NCBI RefSeq assembly: GCF_000685015.1
Contig: NZ_BAYA01000015.1
Span: 62,001 to 126,000, forward strand
Reading direction: 5' to 3'
Origin: Paraburkholderia bannensis NBRC 103871
GTDB taxonomy: Bacteria; Pseudomonadota; Gammaproteobacteria; Burkholderiales; Burkholderiaceae
DNA length: 64,000 nucleotides
Shown in pieces: positions 1 to 9,161 of this stretch. Made by a program: the position numbers and the translations under genes. A model generated the notes under the pieces. The model was given only the letters and a program-made list of their open reading frames with translations. It ran no database searches and had not been told where the DNA came from. How positions within the stretch are numbered: the first letter of the stretch is position 1; every line of letters starts with the position of its first letter.

Positions 1-2
1 AC

Positions 3-314
3 AATCGTTCGACGATCGCGCAGGACGAAATCTTCGGCCCGGTGCTCAGCGTCATTCCCGCCGACGACGAAGCCAGCGCAATTCAGATGGCGAACGATAC
101 GCCGTTCGGACTGAATGCGGCAGTCTTCACAAACGATAGCGCCCGCGCGCTGGACGTCGCGCGGCAGATCCGTGCGGGTACGGTCGGCCACAACGGCCCG
201 CGCACTGACTTCTCGATTGGCTTTGGCGGTTTCAAGCAGTCGGGCATCGGGCGCGAAGGTGGCGTTGAAGGCCTGACTGCCTTCATGGAGTCGAAAACCA
301 TCGTCATGGCTTGA
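3..314 (+). CDS. aldehyde dehydrogenase, C-terminal part (cut by window edge)
   Basis: The reading frame is open from the first bases and ends at TGA 312-314, giving the last 103 or so residues of an NAD(P)-dependent aldehyde dehydrogenase. Visible family signatures are the QDEIFGPVLSVIP segment, the NDTPFGLNAAVFT segment and a C-terminal GFGGFKQSGIGREGG stretch followed by KTIVMA. The catalytic Cys and Glu lie outside the window. Family identity is secure; the aldehyde oxidised is unknown. Complete relatives at 2742, 12183 and 13711 share the same C-terminal motifs, so the catabolic island extends leftwards beyond the window. Confidence 0.9.
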   Translation, partial: NRSTIAQDEIFGPVLSVIPADDEASAIQMANDTPFGLNAAVFTNDSARALDVARQIRAGTVGHNGPRTDFSIGFGGFKQSGIGREGGVEGLTAFMESKTIVMA

Positions 315-526
315 CCGCCTGCGTGTGCAATCCGGCGAGCGCTTCGCTTCGTCGGGTGGAATCGGGGCGGTCGCGCGAAAGGCGCCCCACGGGAGGCCGC
401 CCCACGGAAGGCCGCCCCCTCGCACCGCACACGCTTGCGCATCGGCGTCATGCCGACCACGACAGTATTTCCTCAGGTGTAACCAATAGCCTAATCGCGA
501 GGGCCCTCCAGCCCTCGCGCCATCGT
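314..526. other. intergenic region between ALDH and AraC-type gene
   Basis: GC-rich spacer with an open TTG-initiated upstream extension of the AraC-type frame, which is low in conserved sequence. It contains a short imperfect tandem repeat at about 380-423. No clear promoter, terminator or ribosome-binding site was seen. Confidence 0.5.
380..423. repeat. short tandem repeat, about 15-bp unit, three copies
   Basis: Three consecutive near copies of a unit of the form AGGCCGCCCCACGGA: 380-393 (one base shorter), 394-408, and 409-423 (diverged at its end). The repeat lies just before the AraC-type gene and may be replication slippage. No function is implied. Confidence 0.6.
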
Positions 527-946
527 ATGGACGAGACATTTACTTCGACTCTCTTTGGTGCTGCCCCCGTCAAGCCACGACTCGAGAGCGCGGATGCGTC
601 GCTGCGGCGGCTATCCAGGGCACTCGAGCGGATCAAGAGTCATTACACCGAGCCACTCAAGGTTGCTGAACTCGCAGCGCTAGTGGGAATGAGTCCTTCC
701 GCGTTTCACGCGCATTTCAAGCTCGCCACCTCCCTGAGTCCGCTCAACTATCTCAAGACGCTACGCCTGGAAAAATCGCGCGACTTGATGCTGACCACCC
801 TGCCACGCGTACATGACGCTGCACGCGCCGTAGGTTACGTCAGCGCTTCGCAATTCAGCCGCGAATACAGCCGCCTGTTTGGTGCGCCGCCGCTGCGTGA
901 CATTCGACGCCTGCGTGCCGCCATGAGCGACCGCCACTCCCAATAG
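527..946 (+). CDS. short AraC-family DNA-binding protein (N-terminal domain missing)
   Basis: A 139-residue protein that is essentially only the double helix-turn-helix domain. It resembles the C-terminal half of AraC regulators of the AraC_N (PF06719, YqhC-like) group: ERIKSHYTEPLKVAELA, a first HTH around MSPSAFHAHFK, then SASQFSREYSRLFGAPPLRDI. Relatives in this group are near 300 residues and carry an N-terminal cupin-like sensor, which is absent here. ATG 527 is the first ATG before the conserved part, but no convincing Shine-Dalgarno precedes it. A TTG-started extension to 311 is possible. It ends 6 bp before the transporter at 953 and is probably co-transcribed with it. It may be a decayed regulator or a genuine stand-alone DNA-binding domain. 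Confidence 0.7.
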   Translation: MDETFTSTLFGAAPVKPRLESADASLRRLSRALERIKSHYTEPLKVAELAALVGMSPSAFHAHFKLATSLSPLNYLKTLRLEKSRDLMLTTLPRVHDAARAVGYVSASQFSREYSRLFGAPPLRDIRRLRAAMSDRHSQ

Positions 947-952
947 CAGATC

Positions 953-2509
953 ATGAAGCTAGCAGTATCCCGCATGCGTCTGTTCACGCTCAGACACCTG
1001 CGCAGGGACTTATTGCCCTGGGTCGTCGCGCTCGCAGTCGGCATCGACTATTTCGACAGCACGATCTTTTCGTTCTTTGTGAACTACATTGCCGGCGGCA
1101 TCAATGCGTCCGCAGACGAACTTGTCTGGGCGGCAACCGCCTATGCGACCACATCCGTTCTCGGTATTGTCCAGCAGCAATGGTTAATTGAGCGGCTGGG
1201 CTTTCGGCTCTATCTTGCTGGCTGTTTGCTGATGTTCTCGCTGGGATCGCTCGCTGCGTCGCTTGCCGATTCGTCGATTGAACTCGCGATTGCACGCGGT
1301 TTTCAAGGCTATTTCATGGGGCCGATGCTGGGCACCTGTCGCATCATGCTGCAAACCTGCTTTACGCCGCAGGAGCGCTCGCCAGCCACACGCCTCTTCC
1401 TGACACTGATCCTGCTTGCAAGCGCACTCGCACCGTTGACCGGCGGTTATCTTGTCGCGCATTTCGACTGGCGCGCATTGTTCACGGCCTCCACGATAAT
1501 GAGCGCCGTGTTGGTGTGTCTTGCCTTCGTCATCGTTCCGCACGTCGGAAAGCGGCCTTCCGAGCGACGGAGCGCGACGCACCTGTGGCCTTACCTCGTG
1601 TTCGCGACTGCCCTTGGCGCTTTGCAGATCGTCGCTCAACAGGTGCGTTTCGAACAACTCAGCAACTCTCCGCTGCTCGTCATCATGACGGCAACCGGTG
1701 GCTTCGCGCTCATCTGGTTCGCGTTGCACCAATGGCGCGACCCCAAACCCCTGGTGCGCCTGAATGCCCTGCGCGAGGGCCCATATAGAATCGGCATGGT
1801 GCTGTATGCGCTCTACTACATCATCAGCAACGCGCTCGGCTATTTGATCTCCCGGTTTCTCGACAGCGGGCTGGGCTATCCGGTCGAATATGCTGGCATG
1901 CTGGTCGGGCTGACTTCGCTAACGGCCATCCCGGTCGCTCTTGCCTACATTCGCTACTCGAAGCGCGTCACACTCAAAAAGTGGCTGATTGTTCCTGGGT
2001 TCCTGATCGCAGCGTTCATCGGCGCCTGGATCGCACGCTTATCGCCGGACGTCAGTACGCCGTGGCTTCTCTTGCCGCTCACGTTGCGCGGGCTCCTGCT
2101 GATGTTTATCGCCCTTCCCACCGGGAGCATCGCATTCCAGGTGTTTTCGAAGGACGAATTCACGCACGGCTACCGGTTCAAGAATATCGTCAAACAACTA
2201 TCGTATTCACTATCGACGGCCTGCATCATCATCCTCGAACAGCATCGCCTGGCGCTTCATACAACACGTATTAACGAATTCGCGAGTGCCGGCAATCCCC
2301 TTTTTCAGAACACGCTGAATCTGGTGACGCACACGTACGAAGCCCTTGGGTATGACGCCGGCAATGCCCAGACGCTCGCGCTTTCCCAGCTGGCGCGGCT
2401 CGCGCTGCATCAGGCGGAATTCGCCAGCGTACTGGATGGATTTCAGCTCATGGCCGTGATCTCGCTATTGGGTGGCGCCATTGCCCTGTTCCAGCGGCAT
2501 GTTCGATAA
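953..2509 (+). CDS. MFS transporter, DHA2/EmrB-type, 14 predicted TM segments
   Basis: A 518-residue inner-membrane protein of the major facilitator superfamily. Length, the number of long hydrophobic stretches, and the opening RDLLPWVVALAVGIDYFD followed by TAYATTSVLGIVQQQW fit the 14-TM drug:H+ antiporter-2 group. A large loop with charged residues follows the sixth segment, and a soluble-looking loop (EFASAGNPLFQNTLN) precedes the last helix, as in EmrB-type exporters. ATG 953 follows the AraC-type stop by 6 bp. Likely role: export of toxic organic compounds or metabolites. No EmrA-type adaptor is adjacent. Substrate unknown. Confidence 0.85.
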   Translation: MKLAVSRMRLFTLRHLRRDLLPWVVALAVGIDYFDSTIFSFFVNYIAGGINASADELVWAATAYATTSVLGIVQQQWLIERLGFRLYLAGCLLMFSLGSLAASLADSSIELAIARGFQGYFMGPMLGTCRIMLQTCFTPQERSPATRLFLTLILLASALAPLTGGYLVAHFDWRALFTASTIMSAVLVCLAFVIVPHVGKRPSERRSATHLWPYLVFATALGALQIVAQQVRFEQLSNSPLLVIMTATGGFALIWFALHQWRDPKPLVRLNALREGPYRIGMVLYALYYIISNALGYLISRFLDSGLGYPVEYAGMLVGLTSLTAIPVALAYIRYSKRVTLKKWLIVPGFLIAAFIGAWIARLSPDVSTPWLLLPLTLRGLLLMFIALPTGSIAFQVFSKDEFTHGYRFKNIVKQLSYSLSTACIIILEQHRLALHTTRINEFASAGNPLFQNTLNLVTHTYEALGYDAGNAQTLALSQLARLALHQAEFASVLDGFQLMAVISLLGGAIALFQRHVR

Positions 2510-2741
2510 GACATCGATTGCGCATTGTTATGCGTACCAGTGCGTAAACCGCCTGGATTGGGGCTATCCCCGATGGCAGCCACTTGCCCGTCCGAATACA
2601 TTATCTAACTAACGTTAGCTCAATAACCGGATCGGCGTGAAAACTCCTGTCACGTTGGCGGGCCTCGTCAAGGGCATCGCGAAGCAGTCTCTATCGGCTA
2701 TCGCACCGTCCTGCAAACTGCACACGCAAACTCAGACAGCA
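2510..2741. other. intergenic/leader region upstream of ALDH 2742
   Basis: Carries the perfect 14-bp palindrome at 2605-2618. From GTG 2637 an in-frame extension reads into the ALDH, but the 35 extra residues lack ALDH family sequence. No strong ribosome-binding site is visible before either GTG 2637 or ATG 2742. Confidence 0.5.
2605..2618. promoter_or_regulatory. TetR-type operator candidate (CTAAC-TAAC-GTTAG)
   Basis: A perfect inverted repeat with 5-bp arms CTAAC/GTTAG around 4 bp. The same arrangement recurs at 28200, 39628 and 39705, with an 8-bp spacer at 11242 and 36592. It stands before the ALDH-GMC pair. The local TetR gene at 38290 is the obvious candidate binder (inference). Confidence 0.65.
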
Positions 2742-4256
2742 ATGGAAACCACCCCTATCTCACTCAGCCTGAAATCGGTTCGCGACGAACTGGATCTTCG
2801 GCCTGGCCGCTTATTGATCGATGGCGAGTGGCGCGCGTGGGACGATCAGAGGTTCGACCAGGTGCACCCCAGCACCAACGAAGTGATCGCTAATTTCGCC
2901 GATGCTGGCCCGCGCGGAGTCGAACAGGCCGTCGCGGCGGCACGGCGTGCCTTCGACGAAGGGCCGTGGCCGAAGATGCGCGCTCAGGATCGCAAGCGGA
3001 TGCTTCAGCCCATCGTCGAACGTATCTACGCAGCGGAAAAGGAAATCGCCGAGCTTCAGACGCTCGACAACGGCGTCCCGTTCACCTTCAGCCGTCACTC
3101 GCGTCTGTCGCCCACCGCTGCCGCAGATATCTTCGACCACTTTCTCGGCTGGATTGACAAGATCAATGGCGAGACCTACCCGCAGTTTTCCAGCGCGTCG
3201 AATATGCAGTACATGACGTTCCGTGATCCGGTTGGCGTGGTCGCTGCGATCCTGCCTTATAACGGGCCGGTGATGACGTTCGCGATGAAGGTTGCGCCAG
3301 CGCTCGCGTGCGGCTGCACGGTGGTCGTCAAGCCGTCGGAGTACACAAACCTCGCGGTGCTCAGGCTCGCGGAAATCATCGCGCAAAGCGATCTCCCGCC
3401 TGGCGTATTCAACGTCGTCACGGGCGGCGCCGAAACAGGCATGGCGCTGTCGTCTCACCCGGGCATCGACAAGGTCACCTTCACCGGCAGCCCGGCTGTC
3501 GGCGAGCAGATCACGATTGCCAGCGTGTCGAACATGAAGCGCCTGTCGCTAGAGCTCGGCGGCAAGAGCGCCGCATTGGTGTTCCCCGACACGGAAAGCG
3601 TCGCCGCTACCGCCAGAACGCTGATGAGCCTGTGTTCGACATTCCTTTCGGGGCAGGTCTGTTCGACGCCGACGCGCGCCGTCGTGCACCGGTCGATCAT
3701 GGACGAGTTCCTGCACCACGCCGCAGAGCAGGTCAAACAAGTGCGATTCGGCGATCCGTTCGATCCCGCCACCACGTCAGCCCCCATCATTTCAAGGCGT
3801 CAAAGGGAGCGCATTCTTGGTTACATCGACATTGGCAAACGGGAAGGCGCAGAGCTGAAATTCGGCGGAGGAACGCCCGGTGGCGCGCTGGCCGATGGCA
3901 ACTGGATAGAGCCCGCGCTATTTGCGAATGTACGCAACGACATGACGATCGCGCGCGAAGAGATCTTCGGCCCGGTTCTCAGCGTGATTCCGTTCGAAAC
4001 CGAAGAAGAAGCGATCCGTATCGCCAACGACAGCCCATTTGGACTGGCTGGCTGTGTCTATACCGCCAGCGTCAAGCGTGCGTTCCGCGTCGCGCGCGCA
4101 ATACGCAGTGGTTCGATAGGAGTGAATGGCTATGCGAGTGCGCCCAATGCGCCGATGGGTGGCGTGAAGCGCTCCGGCGTGGGTCGCGAAGGCGGCTGGT
4201 CGACGATCGAGGCCTTCACCGAACTCAAGACCATCAACTTCAATCTCGACGACTGA
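2742..4256 (+). CDS. NAD(P)-dependent aldehyde dehydrogenase
   Basis: A 504-residue full-length cytosolic ALDH (family length about 490-505) that oxidises an aldehyde to the acid. Seen: the cofactor-site segment ILPYNGPVMTFAMK, VVVKPSE, the turn FTGSPAVGEQI, the general base Glu271 in LELGGKS, nucleophile Cys307 in SGQVCSTPTR, and REEIFGPVLSVIPFE. ATG 2742 is chosen because family sequence starts right after it (RPGRLLIDGEW); a GTG at 2637 would add 35 unconserved residues. The GMC alcohol dehydrogenase starts 30 bp downstream, so the pair likely performs alcohol -> aldehyde -> acid. The operator candidate at 2605 suggests control by the local TetR regulator. Confidence 0.9.
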   Translation: METTPISLSLKSVRDELDLRPGRLLIDGEWRAWDDQRFDQVHPSTNEVIANFADAGPRGVEQAVAAARRAFDEGPWPKMRAQDRKRMLQPIVERIYAAEKEIAELQTLDNGVPFTFSRHSRLSPTAAADIFDHFLGWIDKINGETYPQFSSASNMQYMTFRDPVGVVAAILPYNGPVMTFAMKVAPALACGCTVVVKPSEYTNLAVLRLAEIIAQSDLPPGVFNVVTGGAETGMALSSHPGIDKVTFTGSPAVGEQITIASVSNMKRLSLELGGKSAALVFPDTESVAATARTLMSLCSTFLSGQVCSTPTRAVVHRSIMDEFLHHAAEQVKQVRFGDPFDPATTSAPIISRRQRERILGYIDIGKREGAELKFGGGTPGGALADGNWIEPALFANVRNDMTIAREEIFGPVLSVIPFETEEEAIRIANDSPFGLAGCVYTASVKRAFRVARAIRSGSIGVNGYASAPNAPMGGVKRSGVGREGGWSTIEAFTELKTINFNLDD

Positions 4257-4286
4257 GACAGCGACATTTCGCGGGAGCTTCCACTC

Positions 4287-5999
4287 ATGACTGACACGTT
4301 CGACTATGTGATTGTGGGCGCAGGGAGTGCCGGCTGTGTGCTGGCTATGCGCCTGTCTGAGGCGGGTCACTCCGTGTGCGTCCTGGAGGCAGGCCCGCGC
4401 GACCGCAGCCCCTATATCCACATCCCGGCTGGCTACATCAAGAACCTGTTCAATCCCAAAGTCATCTGGGATTTCAAAAGCGAGCCCAATCCCGCCACGG
4501 CGAATCGCGCGCTCAGCCTGACACAGGGCCGCGTGCTGGGCGGCTCGGGCTCGATCAACGGCATGGTCTACAACCGCGGCCAGCATGCCGATTTCAACGG
4601 ATGGGCCGAGCGCGGCAATCCTGGCTGGCGCTATGAGGACGTGCTCCCCTACTTCAAGAAGGCCGAGACGCGTATTGGCGAAGGCGACGATCGCTATCGC
4701 GGTCGCCATGGCCCGCTGCCGGTCACCGACCCTGTCCCGTCGAGCCCGCTATGCGATCTTTTCGTCGAAGCCGTGAAAAGCCTCGGCTTTCCCTATGTAC
4801 GCGATCACAACGCCGAGGCTCAGGATGGCGTCGGGCCGTGGCAGTTCACGATTGACTCGCGCGGCCACACGATGCGTCGTATGAGTGCGGCCCAGGCCTA
4901 TCTGCGCCCAGCGGTCAAGACCGGCCGCGTGGACGTTCGTCCAGACAGTCCAGCCACGCGCGTGCTGCTGGAGAACCGACGTGCGGGCGGCGTGCGCTAT
5001 CGCGCAGGTGGCACCGGTTCGCCGGAGCGCGAGGTACGTGCGAGACGCGAGGTCATCGTCGCGGCAGGCGCGCTGAATACGCCGCGCCTGCTGCAGATTT
5101 CCGGCATCGGTGCGGTCGACCATCTGCATTCGATAGGCGTGAAGGTCGCAGTCAATCTGCCGGGCGTCGGCGCGAATCTATGCGATCACTACAACTTGCG
5201 CGTCGCTGCGAAAGTCAACGATATATCGACGGTGAACGAACGAGGCCGCGGGCTGCCGCTTGTCTGGGAAATCGCGAAATACTTCGCTGGTCGGCCGAGC
5301 ATCCTCAGCATGGGGCCGGTGCCGATGCGCTTCTTTTTCCGATCGGATCCCTCATTGCCGACACCGGATTTACAGGTGTCGTTTACGCCTGGCAGCTATC
5401 GTGAAGGCTTGCCCGGCCTGCTCGACCATTATCCGGGCATGACGCTTGGCGGCCATAAGCAGCGTCCGGAAAGCCGTGGGTATGTAAAGGCCCTATCGAC
5501 AAACATCGACATCGATCCGCTGATCCAGCCGAATTATCTGGCAACGCAGTCGGATCAGACGGCCATGATTGCGGTCGTGAAGATGGCGCGCAGGGTGTTG
5601 CAGGCGCGTCCTTTCGCGCCCTACTACGTCGACGAGATTTTCCCGGGCAACGACATCCGCACGGATCGGGAAATTCTCGACTTCGCTCGCGAGCGCGGCG
5701 GCACCGTGTACCACCACAACGGCACCGCGCGGATGGGCCCGGACAGCGATCCGTATGCTGTCGTCGACGCGCGCCTGCGCGTAAGAGGCATCGAGGGCCT
5801 GCGCGTTGCGGATGCCTCCATCATGCCCGCGCCGATATCCGGCGCAACCAATGCCTCCGTCATCATGATTGGCGAAAAGGCCGCGGACATGATTTTGCAG
5901 GACGCCGCCCAGCCGTTGCAACGCGGCGCAGCGCACCCGGCGAACGAAAGCGGCGCCACGACCGGGTGGGAAATGACGGCGCGCTCATGCGCGTTCTAG
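4287..5999 (+). CDS. GMC-family FAD-dependent alcohol dehydrogenase/oxidase
   Basis: A 570-residue glucose-methanol-choline oxidoreductase. The N-terminal dinucleotide fold starts at once (DYVIVGAGSAGCVLAMRL, then VLEAG). The GMC signature GRVLGGSGSINGMVYNRG and the second signature GALNTPRLLQISGIG are present. The C-terminal active-site segment VYHHNGTARMG places the catalytic His near residue 476. It is slightly longer than typical choline-dehydrogenase-like members because of an unconserved tail. No signal peptide. Start ATG 4287 has a GGGAG ribosome-binding sequence. Being paired with the ALDH upstream, it most likely oxidises the alcohol whose aldehyde that enzyme consumes. Substrate not predictable. 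Confidence 0.9.
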   Translation: MTDTFDYVIVGAGSAGCVLAMRLSEAGHSVCVLEAGPRDRSPYIHIPAGYIKNLFNPKVIWDFKSEPNPATANRALSLTQGRVLGGSGSINGMVYNRGQHADFNGWAERGNPGWRYEDVLPYFKKAETRIGEGDDRYRGRHGPLPVTDPVPSSPLCDLFVEAVKSLGFPYVRDHNAEAQDGVGPWQFTIDSRGHTMRRMSAAQAYLRPAVKTGRVDVRPDSPATRVLLENRRAGGVRYRAGGTGSPEREVRARREVIVAAGALNTPRLLQISGIGAVDHLHSIGVKVAVNLPGVGANLCDHYNLRVAAKVNDISTVNERGRGLPLVWEIAKYFAGRPSILSMGPVPMRFFFRSDPSLPTPDLQVSFTPGSYREGLPGLLDHYPGMTLGGHKQRPESRGYVKALSTNIDIDPLIQPNYLATQSDQTAMIAVVKMARRVLQARPFAPYYVDEIFPGNDIRTDREILDFARERGGTVYHHNGTARMGPDSDPYAVVDARLRVRGIEGLRVADASIMPAPISGATNASVIMIGEKAADMILQDAAQPLQRGAAHPANESGATTGWEMTARSCAF

Positions 6000-6033
6000 T
6001 CCGACGCTCGACGCTCCGTGCAGCCACGGTGCG

Positions 6034-7206
6034 TCAAGCGGTATCGAGTGCATCATCGCGCACGGGGAACCATCCCGCGGTCGCCTTGATCGCGCCCCAT
6101 AGTTTGTCAGGAATGCGAAGCTCTGCGGGTTCACGGGTGAGATCCAGCGCGATATCGATCGCCGCGTCGCTTCGCATCCGGCTGAGTTCCACCCATTCCG
6201 GCGTCGTGGCCAGGCCTCGCCCCAGCGCCACCAGCGGCAAACCGAGCGTCAAGGCCTTGCGTGCCTGCTCCGGCTGGCCAATGCCACCCGCCGCGATCAG
6301 CGGCACACGCTGGCGGACACGCTCGACGATCTGCTCGATCGTGGTCTGATTGCCCGCATAGTCCTGCGGCTTGCCAGCAAGCAGGTCGTAGAGCGAAACG
6401 TGCAGGTAATCGATACCCATGTCGATCAGCCGATCCACCAACGCGAACGCGTCGCCGATCCGTAGTGCCCCTTCTCCCGACTCTTCCGGAGACAGGCGAT
6501 AGCCCACGAGGAACGGACGTTCCGTATGCGCGGCTACGACGCGCTTGACTTCTCGCACCACTGCCAGCGGAAAGCGCAGGCGATTTTCCAGCGATCCGCC
6601 CCATTCGTCGGTGCGCTGGTTATACAGCGGAGAGAGGAAGTTCTGGATCAGGAACCCGTGTGCGCCATGCAGTTCCACACCATCGAAACCCGCTTCTATC
6701 GCGCGCCGCGTGGCTTCGCCGAACGCACGAATCACCGCCAGTATTTCGTCATGATCCAACGCCCGGCTGCTGTGCTGGCCGTCGTTGAACGGCCCGGGCG
6801 TCGCTTTCGTCGCGCTGGCGCTCACCATGTGTCCACCAGGGATCAAGCCATGCACAGCCTTGTTCCCCGCGTGAAATATCTGCAATACGGCTGGCGCGCC
6901 ACCGCTTTTAGCAGCCTGCGCAAGCTGGCTCAAACCGGGAATATACCGATCATCGTAGGCGGCAAATTCGTGCGTGAAACCAACGCCGTTTTCCGTCACG
7001 TGCGTGCAACCGGTCAGCACCAGCCCGACAGCACCGGCTCGGGCACGATACCAGGCGAGTTCCTGATCGGAAACCGTCGCGTCCGCGTTGGCTGACCAGG
7101 TCGTCATCGGCGCCATGACAAGACGGTTGCGTAGCGTCATGCCGTTGGGAAAGGAAAATGCCTCGAACAAGGGATCGATTGTCTGAATCATGGGCTGCAA
7201 TGACAT
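6034..7206 (-). CDS. Old Yellow Enzyme-type NADH:flavin oxidoreductase
   Basis: A 390-residue FMN-binding TIM-barrel ene-reductase-like protein. Seen: LRNRLVMAPMTTW at the N-terminus, QIFHAGNKA, the substrate/FMN segment HGAHGFLIQNFLSPLYNQR followed by DEWGGSLENR, and a C-terminal phosphate-binding part IAAGGIGQPEQA ... LVALGRGLATTPEW. Likely reaction: reduction of an activated C=C bond, or demethylation/dehydrogenation as in the larger OYE family. ATG 7206 (MSLQPMIQ) is taken as start; ATG 7191 is equally possible and neither has a strong ribosome-binding site. It is convergent with the GMC gene and lies downstream of two alpha/beta hydrolase genes on the same strand. Confidence 0.88.
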   Translation of the reverse strand: MSLQPMIQTIDPLFEAFSFPNGMTLRNRLVMAPMTTWSANADATVSDQELAWYRARAGAVGLVLTGCTHVTENGVGFTHEFAAYDDRYIPGLSQLAQAAKSGGAPAVLQIFHAGNKAVHGLIPGGHMVSASATKATPGPFNDGQHSSRALDHDEILAVIRAFGEATRRAIEAGFDGVELHGAHGFLIQNFLSPLYNQRTDEWGGSLENRLRFPLAVVREVKRVVAAHTERPFLVGYRLSPEESGEGALRIGDAFALVDRLIDMGIDYLHVSLYDLLAGKPQDYAGNQTTIEQIVERVRQRVPLIAAGGIGQPEQARKALTLGLPLVALGRGLATTPEWVELSRMRSDAAIDIALDLTREPAELRIPDKLWGAIKATAGWFPVRDDALDTA

Positions 7207-7289
7207 CAAATAAGGTTGGTCGCCGTCGTTGTGCGATACACGATCGACCGCGCGACAGGGACACCGCATCGGCGGTGTCCCTGCACGGA

Positions 7290-8225
7290 TTACAGATGTT
7301 CCTTGAAGAACGGCACCACGCTCTTGAGCGCCAGCGCAACCGGCTCGGGCTTGTCGTACAGGTCGTAATGCGACCAGCCTTCGGCCACGACGATATGCTT
7401 GTCCTTCGATGCCGCACGGCCGTAGATTTCCCAGCCATCGCGATATGCACCAAAAGCGCCGGGCTTGTCGCCGATCACCACCATCAGCGGCTGCGTGAGC
7501 AGCACTTCGGCATGCAGGAATGCATCCCAGCCCATCGCGGCGCTGTTGAACGAAAACAACCCACTGGTCGCGCCATTCGGTTTCTGTCCACGATCGGACT
7601 TGTAATAGTCCGTGGCTTCCAGCACGTCGATATCCGTCACGCCATTCTTGCGGCCTTCATCGACCGATGCAGGCAGATAGTTGATGACGTTGCGCGGCGC
7701 GCCCTTTGCTTCCGCCGTGCGCTGCTGGCCCATCGCCTCCAGCGCGCCGACGGGATCGAAATTGCTGAAACCCTCGCGAATCAGGCGGCCAAAGTTCACG
7801 CCGGTGATCGACGTCACCGCCTTGATGCGGTGATCGGTCATGGCTGCATGAATCGTATAGGCACCGCCGCCGCACACGCCGATCGCGCCGATGCGGTTCT
7901 CATCGACATAAGGCAGCGTGACGAGATAGTCGATGGCAAAGCGGATATCCGACACACGAATCGACGGATCTTCGATAAAACGCGGCGACCCGCCACTTGC
8001 GCCCTGGAAGCTGGCATCGAAGGCAACGACGACGAATCCTTCCCGCGCAAGCGCTGCACCGTAGACGTTGCCGGCGGTTTGCTCCTTGCAGCTGCCAATC
8101 GGGTGCGTGCTGACGATAGCGGGATACTGCTTCGTCTCGTCGAATTCGGGCGGCAAATAGAGGTCGGCCGCCGTATCCCATCCCAGGTTCCTGTAGCTAA
8201 CGGTGCGAAAGTTACTGGCGTTCAT
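7290..8225 (-). CDS. alpha/beta hydrolase, dienelactone-hydrolase-like, Cys nucleophile
   Basis: A 311-residue alpha/beta hydrolase. The nucleophile elbow reads GVCGGG, putting Cys118 where serine hydrolases have Ser, as in dienelactone hydrolases. AFDASFQGASGG and a C-terminal EGWSHYDLYD with the likely catalytic His are also visible. It is paralogous to the next gene upstream (8241): both share DYLVTLPYVD, a GxCxGGG elbow, LLTQPL-type and AASKDK segments. A decayed third copy sits at 61902. Co-directional with the OYE gene downstream (84 bp). Likely hydrolyses an ester, lactone or C-C bond of a pathway intermediate; substrate unknown. Confidence 0.85.
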   Translation of the reverse strand: MNASNFRTVSYRNLGWDTAADLYLPPEFDETKQYPAIVSTHPIGSCKEQTAGNVYGAALAREGFVVVAFDASFQGASGGSPRFIEDPSIRVSDIRFAIDYLVTLPYVDENRIGAIGVCGGGAYTIHAAMTDHRIKAVTSITGVNFGRLIREGFSNFDPVGALEAMGQQRTAEAKGAPRNVINYLPASVDEGRKNGVTDIDVLEATDYYKSDRGQKPNGATSGLFSFNSAAMGWDAFLHAEVLLTQPLMVVIGDKPGAFGAYRDGWEIYGRAASKDKHIVVAEGWSHYDLYDKPEPVALALKSVVPFFKEHL

Positions 8226-8240
8226 GACGTGTCCTGGTTT

Positions 8241-9161
8241 TCAGTGACCGAGCGTGCGCTGGAAGAACGGCGCGAGTACGGAAACGGCCTCGTCGACATA
8301 CTGCGGCACGTCGTACAGCGACATGTGGTTCGCGCCTTCGACAACGTGAAGCTGTTTGTCCTTGCTCGCGGCGCGAGCGAGCAGGTCATCGCTCATCCAC
8401 TTGCTGCCGGCCACGCTACCCGCCACGATCTGCAGCGGTTGGGTCAGGAACGCTTCGGCCTTGTTGTAGGCGTCATAGGTGATGATCTGGTTGAGGCTGC
8501 GAGCCGTCATGAAGCCAGGCGCGTTGGGATGCTCGCAACGCGGTGTGTGGTAGTACTCCCACGCTTCGCGCAGTTCGGCGTTCGGGGCGTCTTCCTCGCG
8601 CATCGGTGCGAGCGGCAGCGTGGCCAGCTGCGCGTTGACGGCGTCGCTCGTGCGCGCCTGCGAACCGGCGCCAATGTAGGCAATCGCGTCCGCGTCCGCA
8701 ACCGTGTTCTCCCAGCCATTGCGGAACATCTGGCCGATGTTGACGGCGCTCACGGTGCCCACGGCCTTGATGCGGCGGTCGTCGATCGCGGCGTTCGCGG
8801 TGTAGCCGCCGCCTGCGCAGATACCCATTGCGCCGATCTTCTCGGCGTCGACATACGGCAGCGTCACCAGATAGTCGATCACGGCGCTGATGTCTTCGGT
8901 ACGGATGTACGGGTTTTCCAGTTGACGCGGCTCGCCCGTGCTCGCGCCCTGGTAGGACGCATCGAAAGCAATCGCCACGAGGCCGTTTTCCGCGAGCTTG
9001 CTGGCATACAGGCCAGCGGTCTGTTCCTTCACACCGCCGCCCGGATGCGCGACCACCACTGCCGCATACTTACGGCTGGCGTCGAAACCTTCCGGCAGAT
9101 GGATATTGGCAGCCATCGTTACGCCCTGGCCGTTGAGGTTCTTGAAGGTAACGCTTTGCAT
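8241..9161 (-). CDS. alpha/beta hydrolase, dienelactone-hydrolase-like, Cys nucleophile (paralogue)
   Basis: A 306-residue paralogue of the preceding hydrolase. The elbow is GICAGGGY with Cys115; the catalytic His is probably in EGANHMSLYD. ATG 9161 is chosen because an AGGAG sequence lies about 9 bp upstream; 12 extra codons upstream have no support. The 15-bp gap to the next hydrolase indicates an operon 8241-7290-6034. It is divergent from the LysR gene at 9276, the usual layout of a LysR regulator with its target operon. Tandem duplication followed by specialisation is likely; the substrates are not known. Confidence 0.85.
   Translation of the reverse strand: MQSVTFKNLNGQGVTMAANIHLPEGFDASRKYAAVVVAHPGGGVKEQTAGLYASKLAENGLVAIAFDASYQGASTGEPRQLENPYIRTEDISAVIDYLVTLPYVDAEKIGAMGICAGGGYTANAAIDDRRIKAVGTVSAVNIGQMFRNGWENTVADADAIAYIGAGSQARTSDAVNAQLATLPLAPMREEDAPNAELREAWEYYHTPRCEHPNAPGFMTARSLNQIITYDAYNKAEAFLTQPLQIVAGSVAGSKWMSDDLLARAASKDKQLHVVEGANHMSLYDVPQYVDEAVSVLAPFFQRTLGH

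Noticed and set aside
6510-6518. GTTCCGTAT, resembling the activator motif
   Set aside because: It is inside the OYE-type coding sequence, does not match at the last base, and has no TTGAC at the proper distance; taken as chance.
8271-8279. GTACGGAAA near-match
   Set aside because: One mismatch and inside the hydrolase gene, with no -35 at 16 bp.
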